From: Agelaius tricolor
Lineage: Eukaryota; Chordata; Aves; Passeriformes; Icteridae
Reading direction: 5' to 3'
Length of the DNA stretch: 64,000 nt
NCBI GenBank assembly: GCA_023055355.1
Contig: JALJCS010000001.1
Span: 98,689,381-98,753,380, forward strand
In this document: piece after piece, positions 1-12,659 of the stretch
Position numbering within the stretch: position 1 is the first letter of the stretch
Layout of the letters: the number at the start of each line of letters is the position of its first letter
The notes under the pieces: model-generated
The model's database searches: none
Seen by the model: the letters and a program-made list of their open reading frames with translations, nothing else
What the model was told of the DNA's origin: nothing
Program-made: the position numbers and the translations under genes

Positions 1-539
1 ATAGAACATTTTTGTTTTGACTGAGATATTAGAAAACATTATCTTATAGGTTGTAAAATAAGCTCAGATGAGTGATTATCACTGCCTGGTGAGTACCAGA
101 GCTTATCAGTCACTTCTAATTTATGTAAATGTGACATAACTTAGCTTTATCTAAGTTTTTTTAGCATTGCTTTTAAAAGGCTTTTCAAAGAAGCAATTTA
201 ACTTGGTTCAAGCATATCCTGTTGGTTTTTCTTTTTTTCCTTTTCAGTGTGAAAAATGTTTTTGTGATTCGTGTCCATTGGCAATTGGATCAGCAAATGC
301 TTGTATCTGCTGTGTCGAAAATAGATGCAAAGAACAGCAAACTTTCTGACCAAATAGCAAAATAAAGCATTGAAATAAAAGAAGTATAATAGAGTAAGAG
401 AGATGAGGTAGCAAGACAACTGATGCTTAGAACAGAATAGAGGAAGTTGTGGTAAAGCTAAGAGATATTGCAACAAAGCAACAAAATGCTTATATATAAT
501 AAAAAGCTTGATGCACTTGACAAAATCATGTAGCACACA

Positions 540-830
540 CCAGTGTAAGGCCTCCCTCTAGATGACCATGAGAAGGACAGGAAGCCAGCGACCACCTGGA
601 AAGATTATGAAATTGCTGATGCCAGCTTATTGATATTTGATGATTTGAACTAACCAAGCACATTGGAAAATGCTTTGTAGGCTTAAAAACAGTAAATATA
701 CTTTACTGTACCTGTAAGTGGTGTGTGCCATGAGTGGAGCGGTGACTCCCCGGCCACCCAGCACTGCTTGCTTGCTTTCTTTAAAATAAAAGATATAAAA
801 ATGAAATTTGGTTTATCTATCGAAATTTTA
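540..830 (+). mobile_element. Possible degraded retroviral LTR remnant
   Basis: The stretch is richer in GC than its surroundings and contains a segment near 737-770 (gcggtgactccccggccacc) followed by an AATAAA hexamer near 783. That order resembles the R/U5 part of some avian endogenous retrovirus LTRs. I see no clear TG...CA ends and no target duplication, so the edges are guesses. It could equally be ordinary unique DNA with a chance polyadenylation hexamer. Confidence 0.3.
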
Positions 831-961
831 TATCATCGCTATGACTTTGGATGATATGAAAGTCTAACATATTTATATTTATAATCCCAAGTTTTCACAT
901 ATCCTCCCGTATAATCTAATTTTGTTTAATAAATTTTAGTAAGGCTTTTCACATTAGAGAC

Positions 962-1925
962 TGGACTGAAAACTAGCTTGGTCCAGAGGGTTGTGATTAA
1001 TTGCACAAACTCCATCTGGAGGCCAGTCACCAGTGGTGTACTCCATGTGTTGATACTGGGTGAAATACTGTTTAACTTCTTGCTGAATGACCTAGAAGTT
1101 TGGACTAAGTGCACCCTCAGCAGGTTTGCAGATGATACAAAATTGGGAAATACAGTTGATGTACCAGACAGATTAGCCTGGACAGGCTGGGCAATTGGGC
1201 TGCCAGTAATCTCACAAAATTCAACAAAGGAAAATGCAAAGTTTTAATCCTGCAGAGGAATAACCCAAGGCACTGAAACAGATTTGAGGTTAACTGTCTG
1301 GAAAGCAGCTCTGCAGAAAAGAACTTGTGAATCCTGGCAAACAACTAGCTGACCATGAGCCAGCAATGTGCTTTTCATGGCAAAGGAGGTCAAAAGCATG
1401 CTGAGCTGCCTAAGGGTAAGCGGTGCCTGAACATTGAGAGATGTGATTCTCCTCCTCTGCTCAGCACTGCAGCACTGTTGAGACACATCTGGAGGTCTTA
1501 GTCCATGTCTGGACTCCCCAGTGCAAGAAGCTCATGAATTGACTGGAATAAGTCCATCAAAAGGATATTAAAATTATGAAGGGACTGAAGCATTTTTCAG
1601 TCAAATGTAGGCTGAGAAATCCGGACCTGCTCAACCTGAAGAAGGTTTGAGGGGATCTCATCAATGGGCACAAATTAAAACACAAAGAATTCAGTCTAAA
1701 CACAGTAAAATACCTATTTATTTATTTATTTATTTATTTATATTGTAGGAGTGGTCAAACACTGGGACAAACCACCCAGAGAATTTAGGGAGTGTCTACA
1801 CTTAGATACTAAGACTACGACTGGACACAGCCCTGGGTAACCTTCTGCAGCCAACTGTTTTTGGACTAGAGAATGTCCAGAGGTTCCTTTCAATCACAGA
1901 GACTATATGATTCTGCAAGTGTGTG
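962..1925 (+). mobile_element. CR1 LINE fragment: end of reverse transcriptase plus 3' UTR
   Basis: One plus-strand frame (978-1247) reads WRPVTSGVLH, then FNFLLNDLE, then RFADDTKLGNTVD. This is the CR1 reverse transcriptase block around the catalytic F-A-D-D motif (near 1124-1147). Stops and small indels break the frame afterwards, so the copy is dead and 5'-truncated. Downstream there is CR1 3'-UTR-like sequence (for example ctgctcaacctgaagaagg near 1627) and a degraded terminal repeat (atatgattctgc near 1906). A TATT microsatellite has expanded inside it at 1715-1742. CR1 elements retropose by target-primed reverse transcription and are usually 5'-truncated, as here. The divergence suggests an old insertion. 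Confidence 0.85.
1715..1742. repeat. (TATT)n microsatellite
   Basis: About seven tandem TATT units lie inside the CR1 3' region. Nothing suggests a function. Confidence 0.9.
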
Positions 1926-3434
1926 AAATAGATTTTACGCAATAGGTTTTTTAATGTTAAAAAGTTATATTAAAACTGGAATCTAGGCACCATCAGACAA
2001 AACCAAATATAAATACTTGTATTAAAATGCTAGTTCTTTTTGAAAAATATAGCAGGCAAGTTAGTATTTTTTTTACTATTTTAATAATTTCTTTTTTTTT
2101 TAATTAGGAATTATTGAACAGAAAAAGAACATTCAACTTTGGTAATGTCAAATATCTATGTATAGTACAGTCCACAGGTAGTTGTTCTGTCAAGTACATA
2201 GTAATAGTGGAATTTCAGTGATGTTTAGACAATGACATATTTTGACCAGTGGGAAAGGAGTGAATAGGATCTCGTGTGATTCTAGCCTTTTAATTTTTTT
2301 TTTTGTACTGGCTTCTGAAGAGCATGCTAAAGATCATTTTCAATGCCTCAAACAGATGCCCTTTGAGACATGACAAAATTAGTCCTTTGTGATTTACAGT
2401 CCACAAGTTATCCTCTATATTAGCTATGAAGTGCTTAAAATGTTACTTTTTAAATGTAGTGCATTTTTTTTTGAACATGTTATGATACTTTGGCTTGCAA
2501 CGAATAGTCTTATATAATCAGAGTTGTCTGACTAAGTCAGCTCATTTGCAAAATGCTTTTCATCACTGTCTATTCCAGTCATTATAGACCTCAGTCTTTC
2601 ATTATCTTCTCCATATCTTTAATTTTAGAGCATGTCAGAATGCCTGAAGAGGTTCACTAGATTTACCAATCACATTAATATTTGCTGTTTTCAAAGAGTT
2701 TAGCACATATTGGAAATCTCAGGCACTTGTGTCTCAGACTTCATAAGTCCTTGTGTTTTCTTATGATAATAAGAAATATACTGTTAAAAGGGGCTGGTGG
2801 CCAAAGGGAAAAAAAGTTAAGAAGCAGGAAGAATATCTTGAACAATCAATTGATGGACATGATTTATGTAACCAAGACTGCACTAGTAATAGTCAGGAAA
2901 ATTGGTTGATTTTTTGTTTCCATGTTAATCTTAAAGATAGCTCTCATGTCTTTCAGAAAGGTTTTGTAACCTGGTTGAATGGTAAAAAATGTACCAGAAA
3001 GCCCTGGTTCATAAAATCTCTCAATACAAATAAACCATCAAGAATTATAGTGATCAAAATCAAGTTTTACTGAGAATGATGATGTAACTAGTTGCTTCCT
3101 TAATGAGCAATAAAGTGACTGATAATTTGAAATAATTCAGCTTTCTTAACTAATTTAGGTTGTAACCTAATTTAGGTTGTAATGCAAAGTGGTTGTCATG
3201 CAGAGAATTTAAAGGCTACTATCCATGATGACTCACACCCACTGCATTTTTTTCAGACATTCTGTTATTTCTCACAGATGGGTGCAGAGGTTTTCACCTA
3301 TTCAGTTACTCCTTTTCCCTGTGCCTGTATTCAGGGGCTGGTTCTGGTCTCAAATGTAAAGTGAGGGTCTTTGAGGGGTTTAGCAAATATATGTCCAATT
3401 TTTACTAAAAAGCAGGCCATCCAATAGCACTTAA
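1926..3434. other. Unique AT-rich DNA, no gene seen
   Basis: I find no recognisable gene or repeat family here. Open frames at 2682-2909 and 2753-3073 overlap each other, lack protein-like features and are treated as chance. The only local structure is a 15-bp duplication at 3151-3182. Confidence 0.6.
3151..3182. repeat. 15-bp perfect direct duplication
   Basis: The unit taatttaggttgtaa occurs at 3151-3165 and 3168-3182, separated by CC. The middle also forms a small palindrome, TTAGGTT/AACCTAA. It is probably replication slippage. Confidence 0.85.
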
Positions 3435-3716
3435 TGTTTTTTTTTTTTTACAGTTTCCCTGCATATAGTTAATTTTCTTCCCAATAGCTGGTATTGGGCT
3501 AGGTTTTGTATTAGCACTAAACACAGGGCTGGCAATATAGAGATGTTTTGTTATTGCTGAGCAGGGCCTAAACAAAGTCAAAGCCTTTTCTGCTTCTCCA
3601 ACTGCCATGCTGATGAGGAGACTGGGGGTACACTGAAGTTTGGGAGGAGACACAGCCAGGACACGTGACCCAAAACGATCAAAAGGATATTCCAGACTAC
3701 ATGAAATCATGCTCAG

Positions 3717-3724
3717 TATATAAA
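3717..3724 (+). promoter_or_regulatory. TATA box of the ERVL-type LTR
   Basis: TATATAAA lies at the U3/R position expected for this LTR family, about 180 bp upstream of its polyadenylation signal. Whether it is still active cannot be judged from sequence. Confidence 0.55.
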
Positions 3725-3901
3725 GGGGGGGAAGAAAGAGGAAGGAGGAGACATTTGGAATGCTGGTGTTTGTCTTCCCAAGTCACTGTTATGTGTGATG
3801 AGGCTCTGCTCTCCTGGAGATGGTTGAACACCTGCCTGCCTCTGGGAAGCACTGACTGAATTCTTTGTTTCATTGTTGTGTGCATGGCTTTTGCTTTCCC
3901 A

Positions 3902-3907
3902 ATTAAA
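3902..3907 (+). promoter_or_regulatory. Polyadenylation signal of the ERVL-type LTR
   Basis: ATTAAA is followed by a GT/T-rich stretch, at the R-region position expected for this LTR. It is a common variant signal. Confidence 0.45.
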
Positions 3908-4038
3908 TGGGCTTTATCTCAACCCATGTGTTTTCCAGCTTCTACCCATCCAATTGTCTCCCAGAGCCCATTGGTGGGGGAGTGAGTGAGTGGCTGTGTT
4001 CAGCTTGGTTGGTTGGTAGTTGGGGTTAAACAATGACA

Positions 4039-4424
4039 TGATTAGGGAAATTAGAAAAGGGAAGGTAAAGGGAAGGGAAAAGGAAAGTAAGATATCAGTG
4101 AAAATCCAATTACAGAAGTCATTTTGGTGTAGAGATCAGACGAAGACAGGAACTACTAAGACAATTTTGAAGGGTACATATTGTTGCTAATTATTGAGGG
4201 GTGGAATATTAAAAAAGCAAATAATGCCCTTGTATTAGACTTTTGGGGAGCAAGCAGTGCTACATGTAATGAAATTGAGGACCTTATCAATAAGCTGACT
4301 TATGGAATTCACATTATGCACAGTGAGTTTTTAATTTTCTTTAATTATAAATTACATTGTGGTCTGAAACTATTGCTAAAAATTTGCAAATTAAATCAGT
4401 CAGTATCATCTAAACCTGAAACTG
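4039..4424. other. Short unique spacer between LTR and CR1
   Basis: A purine-rich run (near 4046-4090) and AT-rich sequence, with no gene or repeat recognised. An open frame at 4181-4552 runs from this spacer into antisense CR1 sequence, so it is not a gene. Confidence 0.6.
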
Positions 4425-6200
4425 ACTCAGAAGGATCACTGAGTCCAAATCACCACTCCTTACATGAGTACCTAAAAAGAAACCCCATTACTAAGAGCAC
4501 TGTCCAGATGCTCCTTGAACTGTCACCATGGGGACCCTGTTCCAGTGACTGACCTTCCTCATAGTGGGGAACTTTTTCCTAATGTCCAATCACCACTTCT
4601 CCTGAGGCAGCTTCATTTAATTTCCCCATGTACTTCTGCTGGTCACTAGGGAGAGGAGACCAGCACCTCCCCCTCTGTTTTTCCCCCTTGGGGAAGTTGT
4701 AATCTGCAATGAAGTCCCCCCTCAGCTTTCCCTTCTCCAAGATGGAAAAAAACAAGTTAATTCAGCTGCTCCTCATAAATCTTGCCTTTGAGGCCTTTCA
4801 TCATCCTGGTCTCCCTCCTCTGGACACACTCTTATAGTTTGATTTCCTTCCTATTTTGAGCTACTACAAATCTGCACTCACTTTGTGAGGAAAGGCTGCA
4901 TCACACAGAGCAGAATGGAACAATCACCTCCCTCAGCTGGCTGGAGATGCTGTGCTTTATGCATCCCTGCATATGGGTGGCCTTTTTGGGTGACAGGGCA
5001 TAGAGCTGACTACTACTGAATTTGCCATACATTGAAAACCCCAGATTTTTTTTCTGCAGGGCTGGTCTTCAGCTTCTAATTTTAAAATTTGTACATATAA
5101 TTAGAATTACCTCATCCTAGGTGAAAACTTCAGTGCCTGCTCTTGGTAAATTTCATATGTTTGGTGGTAGCTTAGCTCTCTAGTCTACCCAGATCTCTCT
5201 CTAAACCCTCACTATCCATGAGGGATTCTACAGCTCCCCCAGACATAGTATCATCAGCAGATTTATGTACTGTATATTCAATTCCTGTGTCCAGGTCACT
5301 CACAAAAACTTTGGCCCTAAATCTGAGCCCTGGAGAACCATTTTGGTAGCTGGCTGCCTGCCCAATGCAACATCATTTACTATAACCCTTTGAGCCTGAC
5401 CCGTCAGCCAATTGCTCACCAAAATATTACAGACTTGTCGAGTTGTGAGCTGGATATTTTTCCCAGAAGCATATTGTGAGAGACAGCATCAAAAGCTTTG
5501 TTAAAACAAATAAAACCCCCAGAACACATCTACTGGCTTCCCTTGGTCAACTAAATGGGTGACTTTGTCCTAAAAGAAAACTGAGTATGTTAAGCAGGAC
5601 TTTCATGCAGTCTGTGACCAACTGCTGTGTTTTTTAATTCTTAGAATAACCTTCTCCACAATTTTACCAAACACTGAACTGAGACTGATGGGCCGGTAAT
5701 TACCATAGTCTTACTTCTTAAAACTGGGACATCATTTCCCAGCTTCCAGTCAATTGGGACCTCTCCAGAGTCTCAAGACTATTGAAAAATAATGACAAGA
5801 GGTCCCATGATGACATCAGCCAGTCCTTTTGGTACCCTGGGATGAATCCTATGGGGCGCCACAGATCTATACACATCCAGCTGGAGCAGAAAATCTCAAA
5901 CAATTTCTGAATTGACTGAGTTCATTGTCCTCTCAGTCATGGTGTTTCAAGACTGGGCTCCAGGTCTCAGGGCCAATCACTGCTGTTAAAACAGAGGTGA
6001 AGAAGAAATTTAACTTCTCTACTTTGTCTGTGTCCTTTTTTTGTGAGGTAATGGATAAATAACCGAAAATAACAGATCAATTTAATTTGTGATCTTTTGC
6101 TGTTAACAAATTTTTAAAAAGCCCTTTTTGTTGTTCTTCACACTGCTGGCTTGCTTGAACTCTAATCAAGCTCTGGCCACACAAATTTTCTTCCCACAGT
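4425..6200 (-). mobile_element. CR1 LINE, minus strand, about 1.8 kb, decayed
   Basis: The plus strand reads as the reverse complement of CR1. The 3' end is at the left (ggatcactgagtccaaatca near 4434), then the 3' UTR block with gtctccctcctctggacaca (near 4810), the region antisense to reverse transcriptase (tcatcagcagatttatg near 5250; gacagcatcaaaagctttg near 5482; gatgggccggtaat near 5687). The right side reads ctcaaacaatttctgaattg near 5894. On the minus strand the short frame at 5718-5903 still contains GFIPGYQKDW and a degraded GEVP-x-DWK-like block typical of CR1 reverse transcriptase. Many stops and frameshifts make it a pseudogene. The 5' end is truncated near 6200. Confidence 0.85.
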
Positions 6201-7609
6201 GGTGAAATTTGTTGAAAAATCTTTGACAATTTGATGATTGACATTTTTCTTTTCAAATATTAAGATTTATGGTGTTCTGCAGCATGCGTTTTTGGCATAA
6301 ATCTGAATGTAATATTTCCATTATCTCCTTTCATGTAAAGTATATTAAATAAATCCCCTATCTACCTACTGTTTGTTTGGTTAACCACTTATTGCCAGAA
6401 TAGACTTATTATATAAAACCACAGAATAGACTTATTAAACCATAAGGTAAGGAATTCCCATATTCCAATTCCCTTTTCCTCCCTGCCCCATCCCAAATGA
6501 AAGACTTAAGCAAATTGATTCAGCAACTTCAGTCCAATCTGAAGAAGTTACATTACTGAAGTGAAAAACAGTCAAGTCCCATAAATAATTCCTAATGAAA
6601 ATGCACCAATTCTTAGTCTTGGAAACAGTGCATCAACAACTTTATGCAGAATTAAAACATCTATATTACATTATAACATATTTTTATGTCATTTTTACAC
6701 TGATTCTCTAAAAATCACACATAAATAAATGTAACCTTATCTATTAAAAAAAATTAACATGTTTTAACTAACAAACCACCTCAACATTTTCTGAGGTAAT
6801 ATGCCCTTGAAAAACCTTGGGATTTTCCAAAAGAGACTTTAATTTTGGTAGAGCAAATTTGAAAAGAGCAATTGAATAATCTGCCTACGTGAAATGCATG
6901 TCTTATTATTATTTGAGTGATTGGTTGTTTTGTTTTGTTGTTTGTTTTTTTTTTTTTTATTTCTCTGGCTTATGCAAAGACCAATGAGGAAAATAGAATG
7001 ACAGGATATGTAAGCTAAGTGCATTTGCTACATTTATAATTCTGGCAGTATAAATTTGAATTATAAAACTATAGCAACATGCTTTTAAGAGTCAAATACA
7101 ACATGTAGTGTAGAAAAGCTACTTTATAAGATGATGTTTAATGGTTACCTATAGAAATGTGGAAGATTAGCAAGATTTCAGAAACTGGAAAAGATGTTTG
7201 TAATGTATATCATTAAAAGGAAATATTTTTTAAACAAGGAGTAGAAGAATTGTCATTTTGGAAGTATATTAGTGAAAAATATACTTGGAAACTGTATATT
7301 TAGTTAGAAGACATTATAAGTTAAAATGTCAAGATATATAATTATATTTATTATGAGAATAATGTGGTTCATTGTATTGTACCTGTGACTGCAAATCCCA
7401 AATAATCACAATTTTTAATCATTCCAAGAATGACCAGGTGAATGAGCAGCCACCAACTTTCCTTCATCAAGAACTATCCACACTCTAGCTATTTTATAAG
7501 ATAAAAAATGTAGCAATTGCTGGTGAGAAGTAGGAGACACCATAAAGCTTGATTTTTGCAATTCTTTTGATATGGCCTATAATATTTTCCCCATAGGATT
7601 CCTCTCAGA
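6201..7609. other. Unique AT-rich DNA, no gene seen
   Basis: A T-run lies near 6945-6959 with low-complexity AT sequence around it. I recognise no coding exon or repeat family. Confidence 0.6.
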
Positions 7610-8000
7610 TGAACAAAAACTTGATTGTAAAGCTGTGCAAAAAGAAGTTATTAAAGGTTTACTGTGAAACTTGAGGGGGACACAGCAGAATTCTAAGGGA
7701 GCCTGTGGTGGCTCTAGTAATGTTCAGCAATTTTATTAACAGCCTGGCTGATAGAATGACATGTACACTGATTAAATTTAAAGATGACATAAACCTTTTG
7801 GAATCTGCAAGCACAATGAAGCTGGATTCAGAATAATTTTGAGAAAACGGAGAAACTTTCAGAAAAAGAGATTCAATTCTATAAGGACATTTGCAATGTG
7901 GAAATAATCAGCCGCATGAAATGAGGACGGAGAATAATTGGCTAAGTTATTGAAGAAATTGGGTTATTTTATGTAGAAAAAAAGGAAAAAGAAAGATCAA
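7610..8000 (+). mobile_element. Ancient CR1 remnant (reverse transcriptase region)
   Basis: Conserved order of CR1 landmarks on the plus strand: ttcagcaattttattaacag (7723), tgtacactgattaaatttaa (7762) and gatgacataaacctttt (7784), which corresponds to the F-A-D-D-T-K-L coding region, then a Gln/Leu-rich linker and tggctaagttattg (near 7938). It is heavily mutated with no usable frame. Its divergence is clearly greater than that of the CR1 copies at 8403 and 49420, so it is an older layer. Confidence 0.6.
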
Positions 8001-8402
8001 ATAATAGCCGTTATATATAGAATATACCTTCCAGGAGTAAGGTAATAAGCTGTTTTCTCCAAGTCACCTGTAAATAGGTTAAGTGAGCACTACTTATGTC
8101 GGGATATTTTATTTTATTTTTTTTTTTTTAGCTATAAAAATAGGTAAGCATTAGAACATATTTGCTAGAGAACTGCATGACCTCTATCACTGCAAGCATT
8201 GTGGCATTGAGCAGCTGCTTGCCCCTCTCCTCGCTTCGGCCATACTACCCGTGGGATCTGAGATGCTGTGTCCAGGTTACTCTGGACTTCAGAAGATGAA
8301 TTAGCAACATAGTTTGGGAGATGAATGGCAATGTGGTAGCCAAGAGCTGCGTGGAATGGGGAACCCGGACATCTTTCTGGTAGTTAAATATGGCTATAAT
8401 TC
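8001..8402. other. Spacer, no gene seen
   Basis: Includes a T-run near 8121-8130 and a moderately GC-rich patch near 8215-8260 with a few CpGs. I cannot assign it. Confidence 0.5.
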
Positions 8403-8606
8403 AATCACAGAACCACCGAATCAAAGAATGGTTTAAGTAGGAAAGGATCTTAAAGTTCATCCAGTTCCGATCCCCTGTCATGGGCAGCGACACCTCCCAC
8501 TAGACCAGGTCCTCAATGCCCCATCCAGTCTGGCCTTGAGCACATGCAGGAATGGGGCATCTACAACTTCTCTGGGCAGTTTAGTCCAGTACGCAAAAGT
8601 ACTGGA
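8403..8606 (-). mobile_element. CR1 3' end, minus strand, strongly truncated
   Basis: Read in reverse, this is the classic CR1 3' terminus: cagaaccaccgaatcaaaga at the left edge, then catgggcagcgacacctccc (near 8480), then ccccatccagtctggccttg (near 8519) and a block ending in acttctctgggcag (near 8565). It is only about 200 bp, a typical 5'-truncated CR1 insertion, and less diverged than the remnant at 7610. Confidence 0.85.
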
Positions 8607-11600
8607 CTTTACTAAAAATAAAGCAGGCACTATCATTTTTATAAACAGTGGACAGTACAGGGCTCATTGAGCTTTCCTGCATGCCAGGATCTCCTCTTGA
8701 GCAGAGACACTTCTCAGAACTACTCCTCAAGACACAGAGATTTCTTGCTGAAAGAGTAAGTGACTAATAGCTCGCTAAACTTTGAAGTTTAGGTGACTGA
8801 TGTGGGAGATTGATTGTGAATGTGTTCTTTTAGACATAAATGTTGACCATGTCTGGGACTAAGCTGCATGTAAACCCTTCTCTGGGATGGAATTTAGAAT
8901 ACAAAGTGATATTTCTGAATCCCATGACTCAGTGTGTGTGGGGTGTCTCTCTGACGGTTTTGTCTTACCCTCTCCTCTATAAGGTAAATAATCAAGTGTA
9001 CCTTGCCATTGAATCTTGATAAACCACTGTTTCATTTCCTATCAAATTTTATTAAATCACTTTTTTTTTATATCAGTTAACATATTTTTACTTGTCTCCT
9101 ACAAGGGAAGTGAGTCACTCCATCAATATATTTTCAAAGAAAATAGGAAAAGGTTTGCTAATCTTTCCATATTAATGGGGTGAACTAGCTGACTTATTAC
9201 TGATGCTTTGGAAAAATCTGTTTTGTGGGATTATATGCATGTGTGTATATATATGCATGCTTGAAGCTCCATGCTTCATTGAAGTGAAGTGTTACTTAAC
9301 AAATTAATTTATGATATTAGAACGTACCATGCAGTATTGTAACATAAGAGTTACTTGTCAGCTCCACTACACTGGGTGCAGGATCTTAGGGAAAAGGATA
9401 TTCCTAGCTGTTCTTATTTTTCTTTCAATTTATTTTCCTCTCTGTCTTAACTTATGTCACTCCAGAATATCCTCGTGGGGGGGAAAAATAGATCAGAATC
9501 ATGTGCAGGACATATTAGCACACTCTTAAAACTGCTTAATTAGAAGTACATCCTTAGGGTTTTTGTAGAATTTCTACAATCTGCAGTCTACTGTAAAGTT
9601 TGTAAAGAAGGAAAGAGAAGGCTGATGTTTCATAAAGAGATGTATGCCATATATAAAATATTTTGGTTGGAGTGTTTTTCTATTTACCCCTAACATCTAC
9701 AGAGAAAAAGGTGCTGCTGAGAAAGAGCTGCCAGTGAAAAGGGGTAATCTTTGTCAGTGTCTGCAAATGTGATCCTTCCATTGCTTAGAAAATTTTGCAG
9801 CTAAAAATAGTTCAGATAAATAGACTGTCCAGTCAGTGTGACCAGATTCTATTTTTCATCCTTTTATCCTAGTAAGTTTGTGACAGACACTTTCTTTGCA
9901 ATGAATTATAGATGACAGATATGCAGAAGTTTCAGTTATTAGTGTAATGGCATTCTGGAATATAATATGAGATTATATATGCATGTAATATGAAGCTATA
10001 CTGATCTGATATATCAATAGATTGGTTATAATGCTTTGATATTCATATATATCACTGTTTCACTTTGGATCTCTAAAATGAACTCAGAGGACAGGAGAAA
10101 ATGTGTTCTAGCTACCTTAGTGCCTGTACAGAAAGCAAGGGTTGGCAGCTTGGCGCAAACACAGCAATTCAAAGCAGCTGCAAAGTATTCTCAGAAGATA
10201 TTTGGAGCTGTATGGAAGTAGTCACTGGGAATGGATCAGCCAGAAAATGATGTATTCTCAACACTAAGAGAAGAATTTGACACAGACAAATGTGAATCTA
10301 TGCTGTGGGCAGGACACAGTGCCTCTGTCTCTTTCAGTGTACTCTGTGGATTGACATTTTACTAGGGATTGAAGAGGTAACAGCTCCCAAAAGACTGAAA
10401 TATTATTATAAATATTTCACACAGGCAAAAACCCTTTGTAATTTCTGTAATCACTCATAAGTTATCAATAAAGACAGAGTCTTGATATTCTCTATCATTA
10501 TCAGGAGAAATTCTGAAGGTGTATAAGTAAAATAGTTAGTAAATAATAAATAAGTAAATAAATAGGGTTTTTCCCTCTCAGTAAAAGAATTTTCTTCTTA
10601 TTTAATAAGTATTGTTTTGGGGATTGCGTATAGTTTTCTGTATATAGCTAGACTGAACTAATAAATTATCATCTACCTTTTTTTTCTTTTGATCTGTCAA
10701 AATAAGTCCCTATTGCATTATGACAACAATTTCAAATATAATATTGCAAGATGCATAGAAACCATATTTTCACCCATAATTTTAAATTATGGTTCAGTAC
10801 CCTTAGTACACCAAAACTTAGGATTCACAGTTGTATCTTTATCAATTTTTTCCCTATGAGTGTGTCACCCAATTATTTTTCCTCAATCTGAGACAAACAA
10901 CCATCTCTTCTACAACTTTACTCCCTTTATTGCACAATCTGCTAGTGAAATGTCTAATGATGGTAATTAGTGGCTTGTGCTATATCTCATGCAAGTCCCA
11001 TCTTTTCAAGCCTCTCAAATAGAAGTTGCAGAATTTAACAGAACACAAGTAGGCCTCTCCACCCTCCTGAAATTACAGGAAATCCATTTTTTTTAAGCAT
11101 TTGACATTATTTGATGGGCTACATTTTTCTACAAATCAAAATCTGGTCATGAAATACAATAATAACATCTCTGAGCTCATAAAGTGCCACTCATGGAATG
11201 ATTTGGAGAATTGTATAGTATAAATTGCTTGTAATAAGAATACTTTGGTGTGGATAGCAAGCATATAATCCTTTAGTCCACTTTCATATTCTAATGCAGG
11301 CTAGGATTTTAGATAATAGCAGGAAATCTGTCCCTTGGCTGCTGGCATGGTTATCAAAAGCCCTAATTCTTACTGTTTCAAGCACCTGAGGATTATACTT
11401 AGGATGTATTAAATATCCAGCTCATTCTGATCATAGGTATCTTGATAATTTTATGACACTGTGCTAATTATGCCTCACTAATCATGAATAAAGAGTGTCA
11501 GGAAAAATATTACTATGGCCTTTGCCATACCTTTTCTTTTCATGGTGTTGTTAAGAATTTTACAAAACAGAGCTTATGGAACCCAGAGAAAAAGGAAACC

Positions 11601-12659
11601 CAGGACGTAATATTTTACATGCTAAGAAACAGAAGGAAATCATTAGTGCATTAATCTGGATATGGAACAAAGAATAACCTTATAGAGAAGAGGTAATAGA
11701 AAAGGCATGAACTAGGTCACAGGTATATAAAAAGGAAATTAAAACAGACTTGGGGTGAGGCTATAAAGTTCACTTATTTTGTGCCGGTTTTATGATTGCA
11801 TGGGCTAGCCCTATTCTGAGTCAAACAAGCTCAGATGTGGTAAAAAGAGGTCTTGGTTCAACAGTACAAAAAAATGTTTTTTACAGAACATGACCAGTGA
11901 GAAAAGGTAGGATAAAAATTGTTGACAAGGAAGTAGACCAAAGGGAATTAAACAATGAGAACTGAAAAATTTAAGGAACCTGAATAATGAATCCAAAATA
12001 ATTAACATAAATATGTTTCAAGTATTATTAACAAATTAAAAAAACCCAAACAATCTCAGTGTTATATTTATGCATTTCAGAAAGCACAATCAAGAAAATA
12101 AAGACATTTACAGTTAATAATATTAGTGGATAGCAGAAAAGTGGAAGGTGGAAATGAAAAACAAATTTGACCTCCAAATCAGTTAGGGTGACCAAATGAA
12201 CATTTTTATAACTGGAAATTATTCAAAAGATGATGATGCAGGGTGATTCACCTTTGGAAATAAAACCTTAAAATTACAGATTTGAAAGGTTATCTTTTTT
12301 AACCTTTGATAAGAGTTTCCTTTAGAACTGTTAGATAGTAAATCAGTCACAGATTTCAACAGGAAAGTAGTCAACCAGAAAAAATGGTAATAGTGTCAGT
12401 ATACTAAATATGGACATTATAATTTTTTTAAGATAAGCCATCTGGCACAGTCTGAGGCCATTTGTGTTTTTAAAGGTCTTATGTATGAACTTACTCTGTT
12501 TCAGAGTAAAAATAACTAATAAATACCATGTTTAAATGATATAACACAGGTATTGCTAATGAAGGTGTGATATAATGAACATTTTTTTGAAATGCACTTA
12601 AACCAAGACAATTGACTTTGCATTGTGTTTACTTCATAAATTTGGAAAATGTACAACTA
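8607..12659. other. Unique AT-rich DNA, no gene seen
   Basis: Four kilobases without a recognisable exon or repeat family. There are a few simple AT repeats (TATA near 9247, AATA/AAATA near 10541-10564). Frames at 9311-9529, 10036-10221 and 11811-12008 have no family resemblance and are treated as chance. Confidence 0.55.

Larger units (their letters stand above)
3435..4038 (+). mobile_element. ERVL-type LTR, plus orientation
   Basis: The order of segments matches an avian ERVL-type LTR. There is a 5' part near 3468-3500 (gttaattttcttc...), then ttgttattgctgagcagg near 3549, a stretch ending in gacacagccaggacacg near 3648, a TATA box (3717-3724), a transcribed part with gtttgtcttcccaag (near 3768), and an ATTAAA signal (3902-3907). 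The 3' end is ggttaaacaatgaca at about 4024-4038, closing in the expected CA. The 5' edge is placed at a TG near 3435 beside a T-run and is uncertain; I could not find a target duplication. No internal retroviral sequence follows, so this is a solo or truncated LTR. Confidence 0.75.

Noticed and set aside
978..1247. Open frame with reverse transcriptase motif as a gene
   Set aside because: It is a truncated CR1 fragment with no intact start or remaining domains, so it is annotated as a mobile element.
4181..4552. 123-codon plus-strand frame
   Set aside because: It spans unique DNA and antisense CR1 sequence; no family resemblance.
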